Shown: one piece after another, positions 55,966-64,000 of the stretch | How positions within the stretch are numbered: the stretch's first letter is position 1 | How the letters are laid out: every line of letters begins with the position of its first letter | Assembly: GCA_963784995.1 (NCBI GenBank) | Contig: CAWATZ010000011.1 | Span: 310,001-374,000, forward strand | DNA length: 64,000 nucleotides | From: CAWATZ01 sp963784995 | GTDB lineage: Bacteria; Planctomycetota; Planctomycetia; Gemmatales; Gemmataceae | Direction: 5' to 3' | Made by a program: the position numbers and the translations under genes | Notes under the pieces: generated by a model | The model's database searches: none | Told to the model about the DNA's origin: nothing | The model's input: only the letters and a program-made list of their open reading frames with translations

Positions 55966-56916
55966 TCAGCGCGGCGTCTTGGGGTCGAGCACCTTGCTGT
56001 TGGACACGGAATTGCCCCAGCGGTCGAACTGATCGAAGGTCCAAACGACTCGCTTTGTGGCCGGCTCGATCTCCACCAGCAGGGGCTGGCCCTTGCCGGC
56101 GTGGCAGTTGCCGATCAGGTAGTTGCCGTTGGGCAGGACTTCAAGGGTCGTCACCCAGGCCAGCACGACGTTCGGCAAGTCCTTCTGCTGGATCTGCCAG
56201 ACGATTTTCTTGTCCGGCGTCACTTCCAGCACCGAGTGCCCATTGCCGGTGGTAATCAGGGTGTTGCCGTTGCCGCGCCGCACGGCCGCGAAGGTTTGGT
56301 TGCCCCAGGCTTCGGGGCCGTGGCCGCCGCGCGGCTTCTGGTCGAACAGAGGGACGTCGTACTCCCAGACCACGTTTCCCTTGCCGTCGTACTCGCGCAC
56401 GGCACCATCCCCTTCGTGGCAAACCAGGTAGTTGCCCGTGGGCAGCTTGCGGACGAGGCGAGTGTCCCGATGGGGACTGGGGTGCTTCACCTTGAGCTTG
56501 ATCTCCGCGTGGATCTTGCCTTCGCGGTCAATCTCGATGATCCGGCCAACGCCCGATTCGGCGATCATGATCTTGCCGCCATCGAGCAGCTGGAAGGAAT
56601 GCACTTCGACCGCCTTGCCCTTGTTGCCGTTGCTGGCGCCGCTGTCATAGGACCAGACGACTTTCTTCGTCCTGGGGTCAATTTCCACGACCTTGCTGGC
56701 CCCCTGCTGGACCATGACGTGACCATCGGCGAGGACGTGCAGGTCGTGAATGCCACCCCAGGGCATCTCCCATTCGACCTGGCCCGTCGCAGCGACGAGC
56801 GCCAGCTTGCCGTTGCCCTGGAGCAGCACGCGATGCTGCGCCGGCGCCAGGGGCGTGGTCGCCAGCAGGACCGCGACCAGCAGGGCGAGACGGGAAACCA
56901 GTGTCCGAGGCGTCAT
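55966..56916 (-). CDS. secreted PQQ-like beta-propeller protein
   Basis: The 316-residue protein starts with a signal peptide (LALLVAVLLATTPLAPAQ) and has repeated blades of the PQQ/quinoprotein type with conserved tryptophans (GQVEWEMPWGGIHDLHVLAD, KKVVWSYDSG, GNVVWEYDVPLF, KRVVWTFDQFD). Histidines at blade edges (HDLH, GNCHAG) are as seen in arylsulfotransferase-like propellers, but the catalytic set is not evident. It probably acts in the periplasm as a binding or structural protein. Confidence 0.78.
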   Translation of the reverse strand: MTPRTLVSRLALLVAVLLATTPLAPAQHRVLLQGNGKLALVAATGQVEWEMPWGGIHDLHVLADGHVMVQQGASKVVEIDPRTKKVVWSYDSGASNGNKGKAVEVHSFQLLDGGKIMIAESGVGRIIEIDREGKIHAEIKLKVKHPSPHRDTRLVRKLPTGNYLVCHEGDGAVREYDGKGNVVWEYDVPLFDQKPRGGHGPEAWGNQTFAAVRRGNGNTLITTGNGHSVLEVTPDKKIVWQIQQKDLPNVVLAWVTTLEVLPNGNYLIGNCHAGKGQPLLVEIEPATKRVVWTFDQFDRWGNSVSNSKVLDPKTPR

Positions 56917-57215
56917 GTCATGCTCCTGGAACGTGGCGAAACGGCGGCCAGTTGATCCGGCAAGGAGTACTCTACTAGATCGCTGCTGCTTTTGCTCAGG
57001 GAAACGAACTTTGTCTCCATAACAACCATTCCTGCAAATCCTTGCGTCGATTCGTTTCCGCTACCCCCCTCACACCCCCCGCCAGTGGGAAACGAACTTG
57101 CTTTCCCCGGTGGCCGGGGACTTCCATCCAGGCTGAAAGGTGCAAGCGTTGATTAGAATAGGAGAAGGTCCGCGGGCGCGCAACGTCTGCCCGCACACCC
57201 CGGAGGACAATTCCG
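56917..57215. other. divergent promoter region
   Basis: This gap separates the PQQ-like gene and the giant WD40 gene. The word GGGAAACGAACTT occurs twice (about 56998 and 57087), a possible regulatory direct repeat. No gene is seen. Confidence 0.4.
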
Positions 57216-60200
57216 ATGCGTCGCTTCATCCTTGGTTTCTGCCTGCTGGTCTGGTTGGCCGAACTCGCTCCCCTCCACGCCGAGGAGACTCGGCTCGACC
57301 TCTCAGGCGACCCTTTGCCCGCCGGAGCGCTGGCCCGCGTGGGAAGCAGCCGGCTGCGGCATGGCGACGTCCTCAAGGCCCTGGCGTTCACGCCGGACGG
57401 CCGGGGTCTCCTTGCGGGAGCGGCGGACGGCTCGCTGGTGTTGTGGGACGCGAATACGGGAAGGGCCCGGCTGCGGCTCATCGAGAGTGGGCCGGCGATT
57501 GCCGCCGTGGCCGTGTCGCCCGACGGCAAATGGCTGGCTTCCTCCGATCAGGACGAGCGGGTGCTGCTGTGGGATGCCGGCTCGGGCCAGCGAGTCGACT
57601 GCTGGCAGAGCGCTCCGGCGAAGGTCCTTTGCTTCCTTCCCGGTGGGCGCTTGCTGATGCTGGGTGATCGGGTCCAGTGCCGCGACGTGGGAACGGGGCG
57701 CTTGCGTCCCTTCCGCGCGGAAGTGGACCTGGGGGTCCAGCAGGCGATTCTCTCTCCGGATGGTCGATCGCTGGCCCTGATGAACAGGCTGTATCGCCTC
57801 GAAGTCCGCGACCTCACTTCCGGCAAACGAAGGTTCAACGTCGATGACTTCGGGGACTTCCCTTCCCAGCTGGCTTTCTCCGCGGATGGTCGGCTGCTCC
57901 TGTACGTCGATGCCAAGGGCGCCCTGGTAATCCGGGATGCGGCCACCGGCCGGAACCTGGAAGCGCCCAGGGCCGAGGAGGTCTGTCCGCTTCTGGCGCC
58001 GGACCCCGAGGAGCGCGGTTTGATTCTGAACCCCGATTGGAAGGAAGGTCGGCTGGATGGCCGGCCCCTCTTCCTCTTCCGGCGCAAGGGCCGTCTGGAA
58101 TGCGCGGTGCTTGCCAACGGCTATTCGGTTGCTTTGTCTCCCGACGGCCAAACTCTCGCCGTGGCCCAGGAGAACAATCCCATCCGGCTGTGGAACCTCA
58201 AGACAGGAAAAGAGTGCTTTCCGGCAACCCAATTCCGGGGAACGCCAGCCGCCTCACGACACCAGGTCCAGGCGTCTCCCGATGGTCGCACACTGGCCCT
58301 GCTCGATGGGAATGGCGTCCTGACCGTTGGCAATGGAACGACAGGCCAGGTCGCCTGGCAGGCGCCCGACAGGGGAGCAATTGGCTGCTTCACCTTCTCC
58401 ACGGACAGCAAAGAGGTGATTGCTGTCGAACAAGGCAAAGAGGGACCCAGCAAGGTCACGTTCAGGGACACCGGCTCCGGTCGAATCCTGCGTGAGCAGC
58501 CGGCCTTCCCTGAGCCCGTGAAGCTGCTGGCGGCGTCGCCGGACAGTCGCTGGATCGCGGGCAGCGCCGAGAAGGGCCGGCAGGTCTGTTTCTGGGAAGT
58601 ATCCAGGCAACGTTGCATTCGCACCCCGGGTCAAACGGCAGCGGAGGTTCAGGCCGGGCTGTTTGCTCCGGATGGCCGGACGTTTCTCACCGTGGGCGCG
58701 GCCGGCCAGTTCCAGAACTGGGACGTGGCCTCCGGCCGCGAGGTCAAACGCTGGTCGGGTCATGGAGGCCACAGAGTCGTTGCAGCGGCTTTCTCGGCGG
58801 ACGGCCGGCTGCTGGGCTCGGTCGGGGAGGACGGCCTGCTCAGTCTGTGGGACCCGACCAGCGGCCAGCGTCTGCGGCGGATCGATTGTGGCAATCAGAA
58901 ACGGGAGTTCGTGACCCTGTCCGCCGATGGCCGGCTGGCGGCAGCGATTGGCAGGGACGGGAACCTGACGGCATGGGAGACGGAGACGGGCCAGCCGCGC
59001 TTTCGCTTGCCGGGAGGACGGAGCCGGGCGTCGGCAGTGTGCTTCACGTGCGATGGGCAGCGCCTGGTCACGGCGCACGCGGACGGGACGGCCCTGGTCT
59101 GGGACGTGAAGGCGATCCTGGACGCCAGGGCGGCCGCTGTGGTTCCGCGCCGGGACAGCCAGGGGCAGGACTTGCCTGCCGGAGCGCTGGCGCGGGTGGG
59201 ATCGCTCGCCTTTCAGCACCGGGAATACGCTCTCGAGGCCGCCATTGTGGGAGACGGCAAGCGTCTGCTGCTTATTCCGAAGGTGCAGTCCAGAACAGGA
59301 ATTTACTGCAAGGCCGAAGTATGGGACCTGGCGACAGGGCGTCGGCGAGTTCAGTTCGCGGCCGACGCCTGGTCGCACTGGGCCTGTTCCCCGGACGGCA
59401 AGACCGCTGCGGTCATCCTCGATCGGAACGAAGACCTGCACTTCTTTGACTTGACCACAGGCGAATGCCTGGCTCGAATCAAGGCGGGCCCGGAAACGGT
59501 TGAGTCTCTGGCGTATTCCCCGGATGGCCGGCTGCTGGCCGTCGGCGATACGGGGGAGTCGGCGCCTTCGGCCTCCATCCGGCTGTGGGACGTGCGGCAA
59601 GAGAAGTTTGTCGCCCGCCTGGAAGGCCACCCAAGCGAGATTGCCCAGCTGGCTTTCTCGGCCGACGGTCAGCTGCTGCACGCCTACTGTCCTCGGCTCT
59701 GGCTCAAGGGGAGCGACAAACCCAAAGCGCTGGGGACCCGCCACGTCTGGGACGTTGGCCAGAGGAAGCGACTGCCCCAGTTTCCCGTGCAGTTGCCCAG
59801 AGGCGGCCCCAGGATTTTTCTGGTCCTGTCGCCCCAGGGACGGCTGGTCGTCCAGCACAACAAAGATGAAGTGGGTGAGGGGTATTGGTCGGGCCATCTG
59901 GAGGTTCGCAATCCGCTCACAGATCGGAAACGGTTTGACCTGGTTGGAGGGCTTGGCAAACTGCAGTTTTCCGGCGACGACAAGGTCCTGACGGTGGTTG
60001 GCGCCCTAGATTCAGAGGTTGTGGTGTGGGACACGGTCCAGGGAGTGAAACGTTCGACCTTGCGCGATCCGACCCTTGTGGGGCCGTATTTCAATCTCCT
60101 CGCCCTTTCGGGCGATGGCCGCTGGCTGGCAACGAAGAACGGAGTGTCCGACACTCTGGCAATCCGCTTGTGGGACCTGACCACGGGAAAGGAACATCGG

Positions 60201-61685
60201 CCGTTGGCCGGGCCGCGAGGGAACGTTCGAGCCGTCGCCTGGCGGTCTGACGGCCGGCTGGTGCTGCTGGACCAGGGCGGGAGTGTGGCCCGCCTGACCG
60301 AGGACTCGGGCAAGGAACTGCTGCGCTGGTCGGAACGGGAGAGTGCGATCAAGGCGCTGACTCTGTCGGCCAATGGCCGGCTGGCCGCGCTGGTGGACGG
60401 TGCCGGCTCCGTGGAAGTCCGGGACGTCGCCTCCGGGAAAGAGCAGTTTCGCGGCGTTCTGAAGGGGTATGGAGACAGAACAAGCCAGGTGCGGTTCTCA
60501 GCCGACGGCAAGCAGGTGCTGGCACTGGGGCCGCGTGGGACGCTGGGCGTCTGGTCGGCGTCGGGCAAAGGCGTGCCGTGCTGGCAGGCCGGCGCGGACG
60601 AAGCGGGTCAGTGTCTGTCGTCCGAAGGCCGGCTGCTGGCCGTGTCCAGCCGGATTCGGGAGACTGAGACGTTCGTGCCTCTGGTGCGTCTTGTGGACTC
60701 GCTGACGGGCAAGGAGCAGTGCCGCTTCGTGTCGGATCCAGGGACGTCCCTGGGAAGCAGCGCCTTTTCCCCCGATGGCCGGCTGCTGGCGATCTGGGAG
60801 TATTTCTCCGACGGGGGTAGGATGCTCCTGGGAACAGAGGAGAGTTGCATCCACGTGGTCGAAAGCGGCACGGGCCAGGAAATCGCCCGTCTGGCCTTGC
60901 CGGGTGTGACCGAGGGGCAGCTGAGCTTTTCGCCGGATGGTCGCTGCCTGGCGGCCAGCCACAAGCAGTGGTTGCTGGTTTACGATCTCGCGGCAGGTCG
61001 GGAGCTGGGTCAGCTGACCGGCCACACCGGCGAGATCCTGACACTCTCCTTCTCTCCGGACGGCCGGAAACTGGCGACCGGCAGCGCCGATCAAACCGTG
61101 CTGGTGTGGGACGCGACCTGGCCGACGCTGCCGCACCGCGCTCTGCCGGAGGCGGGTCGATTCGACGCCGAGGAACTATGGCGAACACTGTCGCGTCCCG
61201 AAGCGGAGCCGGCCTGGCGTGCGGTGTGGCGGCTGACCCTCGCTCCGGAGCAGAGCTTGCCTCTGTTGCGCCGTCGCCTGCCGCCGGCCGAGACGCCCGA
61301 TCCTGAGCGGCTGTCCCGTCTGCTGCGGGAGCTGGAAGACGATGCCTTCGCCAAACGGGATGCCGCCTGCAAGGAGATCGCCCGCATCGGCGAGGGGGCG
61401 GTTCCCGCGTTGCGACAGCGGCTGCGAGACACACCCTCGGCTGACCTGAAGCGGCTGATCGAGGGCTTGCTCGAAGAGATCGAACCGCGGCCCAACGCTC
61501 CGCAGTACCTGCTTGCCGGCCGGGCCATCGCGGTACTGGAGCGCATCGGCTCGGCCCAGGCCCGGCAACTGCTGCAACGGCTGGCCGATGGAGCCAACGG
61601 CCACTCCCAGACCGAGATGGCCCGTGAGGCACTGCAACGGCTGGATAACCGCACGGCCGAACCCCGCGGAGGACAACCCCGATGA
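57216..61685 (+). CDS. giant secreted WD40 protein
   Basis: The 1,489-residue protein begins with a signal peptide (RRFILGFCLLVWLAELAPLH), then LDLSGDPLPAGALARVGSSR and two sets of WD40 blades; the second set starts with the same LPAGALARVGSLAFQH motif near residue 650. Blades end in typical LWD or VWD (DGSLVLWDANTG, DQTVLVWDATWP). The last 180 residues are helical, with a repeat seen in Gemmata WD proteins (ELEDDAFAKRDAACKEIARI). It is an extracytoplasmic scaffold by inference. It overlaps the next, paralogous gene by four bases. Confidence 0.88.
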   Translation: MRRFILGFCLLVWLAELAPLHAEETRLDLSGDPLPAGALARVGSSRLRHGDVLKALAFTPDGRGLLAGAADGSLVLWDANTGRARLRLIESGPAIAAVAVSPDGKWLASSDQDERVLLWDAGSGQRVDCWQSAPAKVLCFLPGGRLLMLGDRVQCRDVGTGRLRPFRAEVDLGVQQAILSPDGRSLALMNRLYRLEVRDLTSGKRRFNVDDFGDFPSQLAFSADGRLLLYVDAKGALVIRDAATGRNLEAPRAEEVCPLLAPDPEERGLILNPDWKEGRLDGRPLFLFRRKGRLECAVLANGYSVALSPDGQTLAVAQENNPIRLWNLKTGKECFPATQFRGTPAASRHQVQASPDGRTLALLDGNGVLTVGNGTTGQVAWQAPDRGAIGCFTFSTDSKEVIAVEQGKEGPSKVTFRDTGSGRILREQPAFPEPVKLLAASPDSRWIAGSAEKGRQVCFWEVSRQRCIRTPGQTAAEVQAGLFAPDGRTFLTVGAAGQFQNWDVASGREVKRWSGHGGHRVVAAAFSADGRLLGSVGEDGLLSLWDPTSGQRLRRIDCGNQKREFVTLSADGRLAAAIGRDGNLTAWETETGQPRFRLPGGRSRASAVCFTCDGQRLVTAHADGTALVWDVKAILDARAAAVVPRRDSQGQDLPAGALARVGSLAFQHREYALEAAIVGDGKRLLLIPKVQSRTGIYCKAEVWDLATGRRRVQFAADAWSHWACSPDGKTAAVILDRNEDLHFFDLTTGECLARIKAGPETVESLAYSPDGRLLAVGDTGESAPSASIRLWDVRQEKFVARLEGHPSEIAQLAFSADGQLLHAYCPRLWLKGSDKPKALGTRHVWDVGQRKRLPQFPVQLPRGGPRIFLVLSPQGRLVVQHNKDEVGEGYWSGHLEVRNPLTDRKRFDLVGGLGKLQFSGDDKVLTVVGALDSEVVVWDTVQGVKRSTLRDPTLVGPYFNLLALSGDGRWLATKNGVSDTLAIRLWDLTTGKEHRPLAGPRGNVRAVAWRSDGRLVLLDQGGSVARLTEDSGKELLRWSERESAIKALTLSANGRLAALVDGAGSVEVRDVASGKEQFRGVLKGYGDRTSQVRFSADGKQVLALGPRGTLGVWSASGKGVPCWQAGADEAGQCLSSEGRLLAVSSRIRETETFVPLVRLVDSLTGKEQCRFVSDPGTSLGSSAFSPDGRLLAIWEYFSDGGRMLLGTEESCIHVVESGTGQEIARLALPGVTEGQLSFSPDGRCLAASHKQWLLVYDLAAGRELGQLTGHTGEILTLSFSPDGRKLATGSADQTVLVWDATWPTLPHRALPEAGRFDAEELWRTLSRPEAEPAWRAVWRLTLAPEQSLPLLRRRLPPAETPDPERLSRLLRELEDDAFAKRDAACKEIARIGEGAVPALRQRLRDTPSADLKRLIEGLLEEIEPRPNAPQYLLAGRAIAVLERIGSAQARQLLQRLADGANGHSQTEMAREALQRLDNRTAEPRGGQPR

Positions 61686-64000
61686 TGCGCTCCGTGTTTG
61701 CTCTGTCGTTGCTGGTTTGGTTCGCTGAGTTCTCTTGCGTCAGCGCCGGCGAGCCGCGTCTCGATCTGTCAGGCGATCCCCTGCCTCCGGGCGCCATTGC
61801 CCGGCTGGGAAGCGCCCGGCTGCGGCACGGCGGCTTCGTCAATTCCCTGGCGTTCACGCCAGACGGCAAGGGCCTGCTGGCCGGAGCGCAGGACGGCTCG
61901 CTGGTGCTGTGGGATCCGGTCACCGGGAAAGAGCGGGTGTGCCTGCGGAACGGCGGTCGGTCGGTGACGGCCGTGGCCGTGTCGCCGGACGGCCAGCGCC
62001 TGGTTTCCCGCGACAGCGACGGGCAGGTGATCGTCTGGGATGAGAAAGGCCGGCGGCTTGATTCCTGGCAGGTTGGCGAGTCGTCGTACGTCAAGAGCCT
62101 GCTGTTTCTGCCGGATGGCCGCTCCTTGCTGATCGTGGGAACCAGCATGGAGTGCCGGGACGTGTTCACCGGCCGATTTCGGCGCCTGGTCGCCGATCCG
62201 CCGCTGAACGTCCAGTCCGCAGCCGTCGCGCCGGACGGCCGGACCTTGGCCCTGGCCCATTCCGAGGCCCTCCATCTGTACGACCTCCCTTCCGGCAGGC
62301 AACGAGCCATGGCCACGTTCCAGATTGAAGAGCAGACGTTTCAGATGGCCTTTTCCCCGGACAGCCAGCAGCTCTTCTGCCGGAACTACAGCGGGAGGGT
62401 GCAGGTGCGCGACACCCAGACGGGCAAACCGGTCCGGATTCTGGAGCCCCGGGATGTCTGTCCCCTGCTGGCCCTGGCGCCGGACAGGCAACGGTTGATC
62501 CTGAACCCGGAGTGGAAGGAAGGCCGGCTCGATGGCCGGCCGCTGTTCCTGTACCGCAAGGAGGAAGGGCTGGACGACACAGCGCAGGCGGCCCTGTCCC
62601 CGGATGGCCGGACCCTGGCGGTGGCGGAGCATGACCATTGCATTCGCCTCTGGGACTTGCGGACGGGCCGGGAGCGCTTGCCGAGTTCTCGCCTCCGCGG
62701 AATGTCCGGCCTGACCTGGCCCCGTGTTGAGCTATCTCCGGACGGCCGGATGGTGGCTCTGCTCGATGGGGACGGTGTCCTGACCGTCGGGGAAACTGCG
62801 ACGGGCCGCCCGCTGTGGCAGGCGCCTTCGGAGGGAGGGATCGATTGCTTGACCCTGTCCGCGGACGGCCGACAGCTGGTCACGGCCGAGTCCGATCCGG
62901 AACGAGGGAACCGGATCTGTTTCCGGGATTCGACCTCGGGAAAGGTCCTGCGGTCGCTGCCCTCACTGCCGGATCCCCTGGCTTTCCTGGCTCTTTCTCC
63001 CGATGGCCGCTGGCTTCTGGGTTGTGCCAGCGACGCCCGGCAGGTCTACTTGTGGCAGGTCGGTGGCCAGCGATGCCTCCGGATCAAGGGGGGCCCGGGC
63101 GCCATCATCGCGGCAGGCGTGTTCTCCGGCAACGGCCAGTCGTTCCTCACCGCGGACTGGGATGGGAAGTTCCACGTCTGGGACGTCGCCACCGGACACG
63201 AACGGAAACGCTGGCGGGGTCATGGGGGACACGCGGTCCCGGGGCTCTCTTTGTCGGCGGATGGTCGAGTGCTGGCCTCGGCCGGCACGGACGGCACGGT
63301 CTGCCTCTGGGACCCGGAAACGGGCCAGCGACTGCAGCGGATCGATCTGGGATTTGTCCCGGCCTCCGTGGTCCTGTCGCCGGACGCCCAGTGGGTGGCG
63401 GCGCCGACTCTGTCCCGGACCCTGACCGTCTGGGACCGCAAAACCGGACGGACCTTGCGGGTGGCAGGCCATCGCGGCCACGTGACCGACGCCCGCTTCA
63501 CGGCGGATGGGCGTCTGGTCACGGCGGCTGAGGATGGGATCGCCCTGGTCTGGGACCTGAAGGCGATCCCGCGGCCGGCGGCACCCGCGCCGGTCCCGCA
63601 TCTGGATCGGCAGAGCCAGCCCTTGCCGGCCGGAGCGCTGGCCCGGGTCGGCTCGCTGGCGTTCCAGCATCCAGACCCAAAGGCCAGCGTGGCTTTCTCT
63701 CCCGATGGCCGGTTGCTGGCCGTGGCCGGGGAGCGAGACCATGAGGCCAGCGTCGAGCTGTGGGACCCAGTCAAGGGCCAGCTGCTCCGCGTGCTGCCGC
63801 TGCACGATTCGCTCACACCGGATGCTCTGGCGTTCTCTCCCAAGGGGAAAGTTCTGGTCGTGGCCGCCGGCTGGACGCTCCACTGCTTCGACCCCGCAAC
63901 GGGGGAATGTCAAACACGCATTTCGACCCGACTTCCTGCCGCATCTTTGGCCTTCTCTCCTGACGGCCGGCTCCTGGCCCTGGGTGGCAAACGGTCGAAA
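61682..64000 (+). CDS. giant secreted WD40 protein, paralog, 3' end beyond window
   Basis: ATG 61682 overlaps the previous stop (ATGATG). The visible 773 residues have a signal peptide (FALSLLVWFAEFSCVSAG), LDLSGDPLPPGAIARLGSAR, and the same blade order and internal restart motif (LPAGALARVGSLAFQH) as the gene at 57216. The pair is a tandem duplication that has since diverged. The gene runs off the right edge. Confidence 0.85.
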   Translation, partial: MMRSVFALSLLVWFAEFSCVSAGEPRLDLSGDPLPPGAIARLGSARLRHGGFVNSLAFTPDGKGLLAGAQDGSLVLWDPVTGKERVCLRNGGRSVTAVAVSPDGQRLVSRDSDGQVIVWDEKGRRLDSWQVGESSYVKSLLFLPDGRSLLIVGTSMECRDVFTGRFRRLVADPPLNVQSAAVAPDGRTLALAHSEALHLYDLPSGRQRAMATFQIEEQTFQMAFSPDSQQLFCRNYSGRVQVRDTQTGKPVRILEPRDVCPLLALAPDRQRLILNPEWKEGRLDGRPLFLYRKEEGLDDTAQAALSPDGRTLAVAEHDHCIRLWDLRTGRERLPSSRLRGMSGLTWPRVELSPDGRMVALLDGDGVLTVGETATGRPLWQAPSEGGIDCLTLSADGRQLVTAESDPERGNRICFRDSTSGKVLRSLPSLPDPLAFLALSPDGRWLLGCASDARQVYLWQVGGQRCLRIKGGPGAIIAAGVFSGNGQSFLTADWDGKFHVWDVATGHERKRWRGHGGHAVPGLSLSADGRVLASAGTDGTVCLWDPETGQRLQRIDLGFVPASVVLSPDAQWVAAPTLSRTLTVWDRKTGRTLRVAGHRGHVTDARFTADGRLVTAAEDGIALVWDLKAIPRPAAPAPVPHLDRQSQPLPAGALARVGSLAFQHPDPKASVAFSPDGRLLAVAGERDHEASVELWDPVKGQLLRVLPLHDSLTPDALAFSPKGKVLVVAAGWTLHCFDPATGECQTRISTRLPAASLAFSPDGRLLALGGKRSK

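Noticed and set aside
1..64000. CRISPR array
   Set aside because: No series of short direct repeats with regular unique spacers was seen anywhere in the window.

Overview
The window is high-GC DNA from a planctomycete, most likely of the Gemmataceae type. This is inferred from the proteins: very large secreted WD40 proteins in tandem, a kinase fused to WD40 repeats, a TIGR02996 (Gemmata repeat-companion) domain fused to leucine-rich repeats, zinc-ribbon membrane proteins and a DUF7689 protein. No rRNA or other decisive taxonomic marker is present.

Region 1 (1-2259) holds the 3' end of a beta-propeller gene, a VanZ-like membrane protein and the broken 5' end of an integrase. Region 2 (2260-18441) is an integrated element of about 16 kb bounded by a perfect 40-bp direct repeat of the 5' half of tRNA-Ser(GCT). 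It carries a three-gene cargo cassette next to the left end. Next comes a repressor switch with three copies of one operator and overlapping divergent promoters. It also has small DUF6573-type genes, terminase small and large subunits, a PLD-like protein, a J-domain protein, a primase/helicase, a tRNA-like gene, an excisionase and a tyrosine integrase. No portal, capsid or tail gene was seen, so it looks like a phage satellite or degraded prophage. The integrase remnant outside its left end suggests an earlier element used the same tRNA.

Region 3 (18493-28283) is chromosomal and includes a sensor kinase with WD40 repeats. It also contains a retron-like operon: an ARM/HEAT-like protein, a SWIM zinc-finger protein and a retron-type reverse transcriptase. 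Two nearly identical 183-bp structured non-coding repeats lie directly upstream of the SWIM and RT genes. A ParE-like toxin with its partner follows.

Region 4 (28467-44744) has malQ, a small lipoprotein, a reducing type I polyketide synthase (KS-AT-DH-ER-KR-ACP) followed by a one-module NRPS (C-A-PCP-TE), trpS, and several palindromic repeats, some inside the synthase linkers.

Region 5 (44958-64000) has leucine-rich-repeat, propeller and WD40 proteins, and a secreted propeller/metallo-beta-lactamase/FG-GAP fusion. A DUF7689 gene pair is flanked by two direct copies of a second structured RNA-like repeat. These two copies share their scaffold and loop but have completely different, perfectly paired stems. 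This pair and the retron-like operon are the most interesting parts of the window.

Caveat: about eighteen genes can be read through only by assuming single-base frameshifts, including otherwise well-conserved PKS, NRPS, kinase and integrase genes. That density suggests indel errors in the assembly at least as much as true decay. Merged coordinates below assume this and say so.
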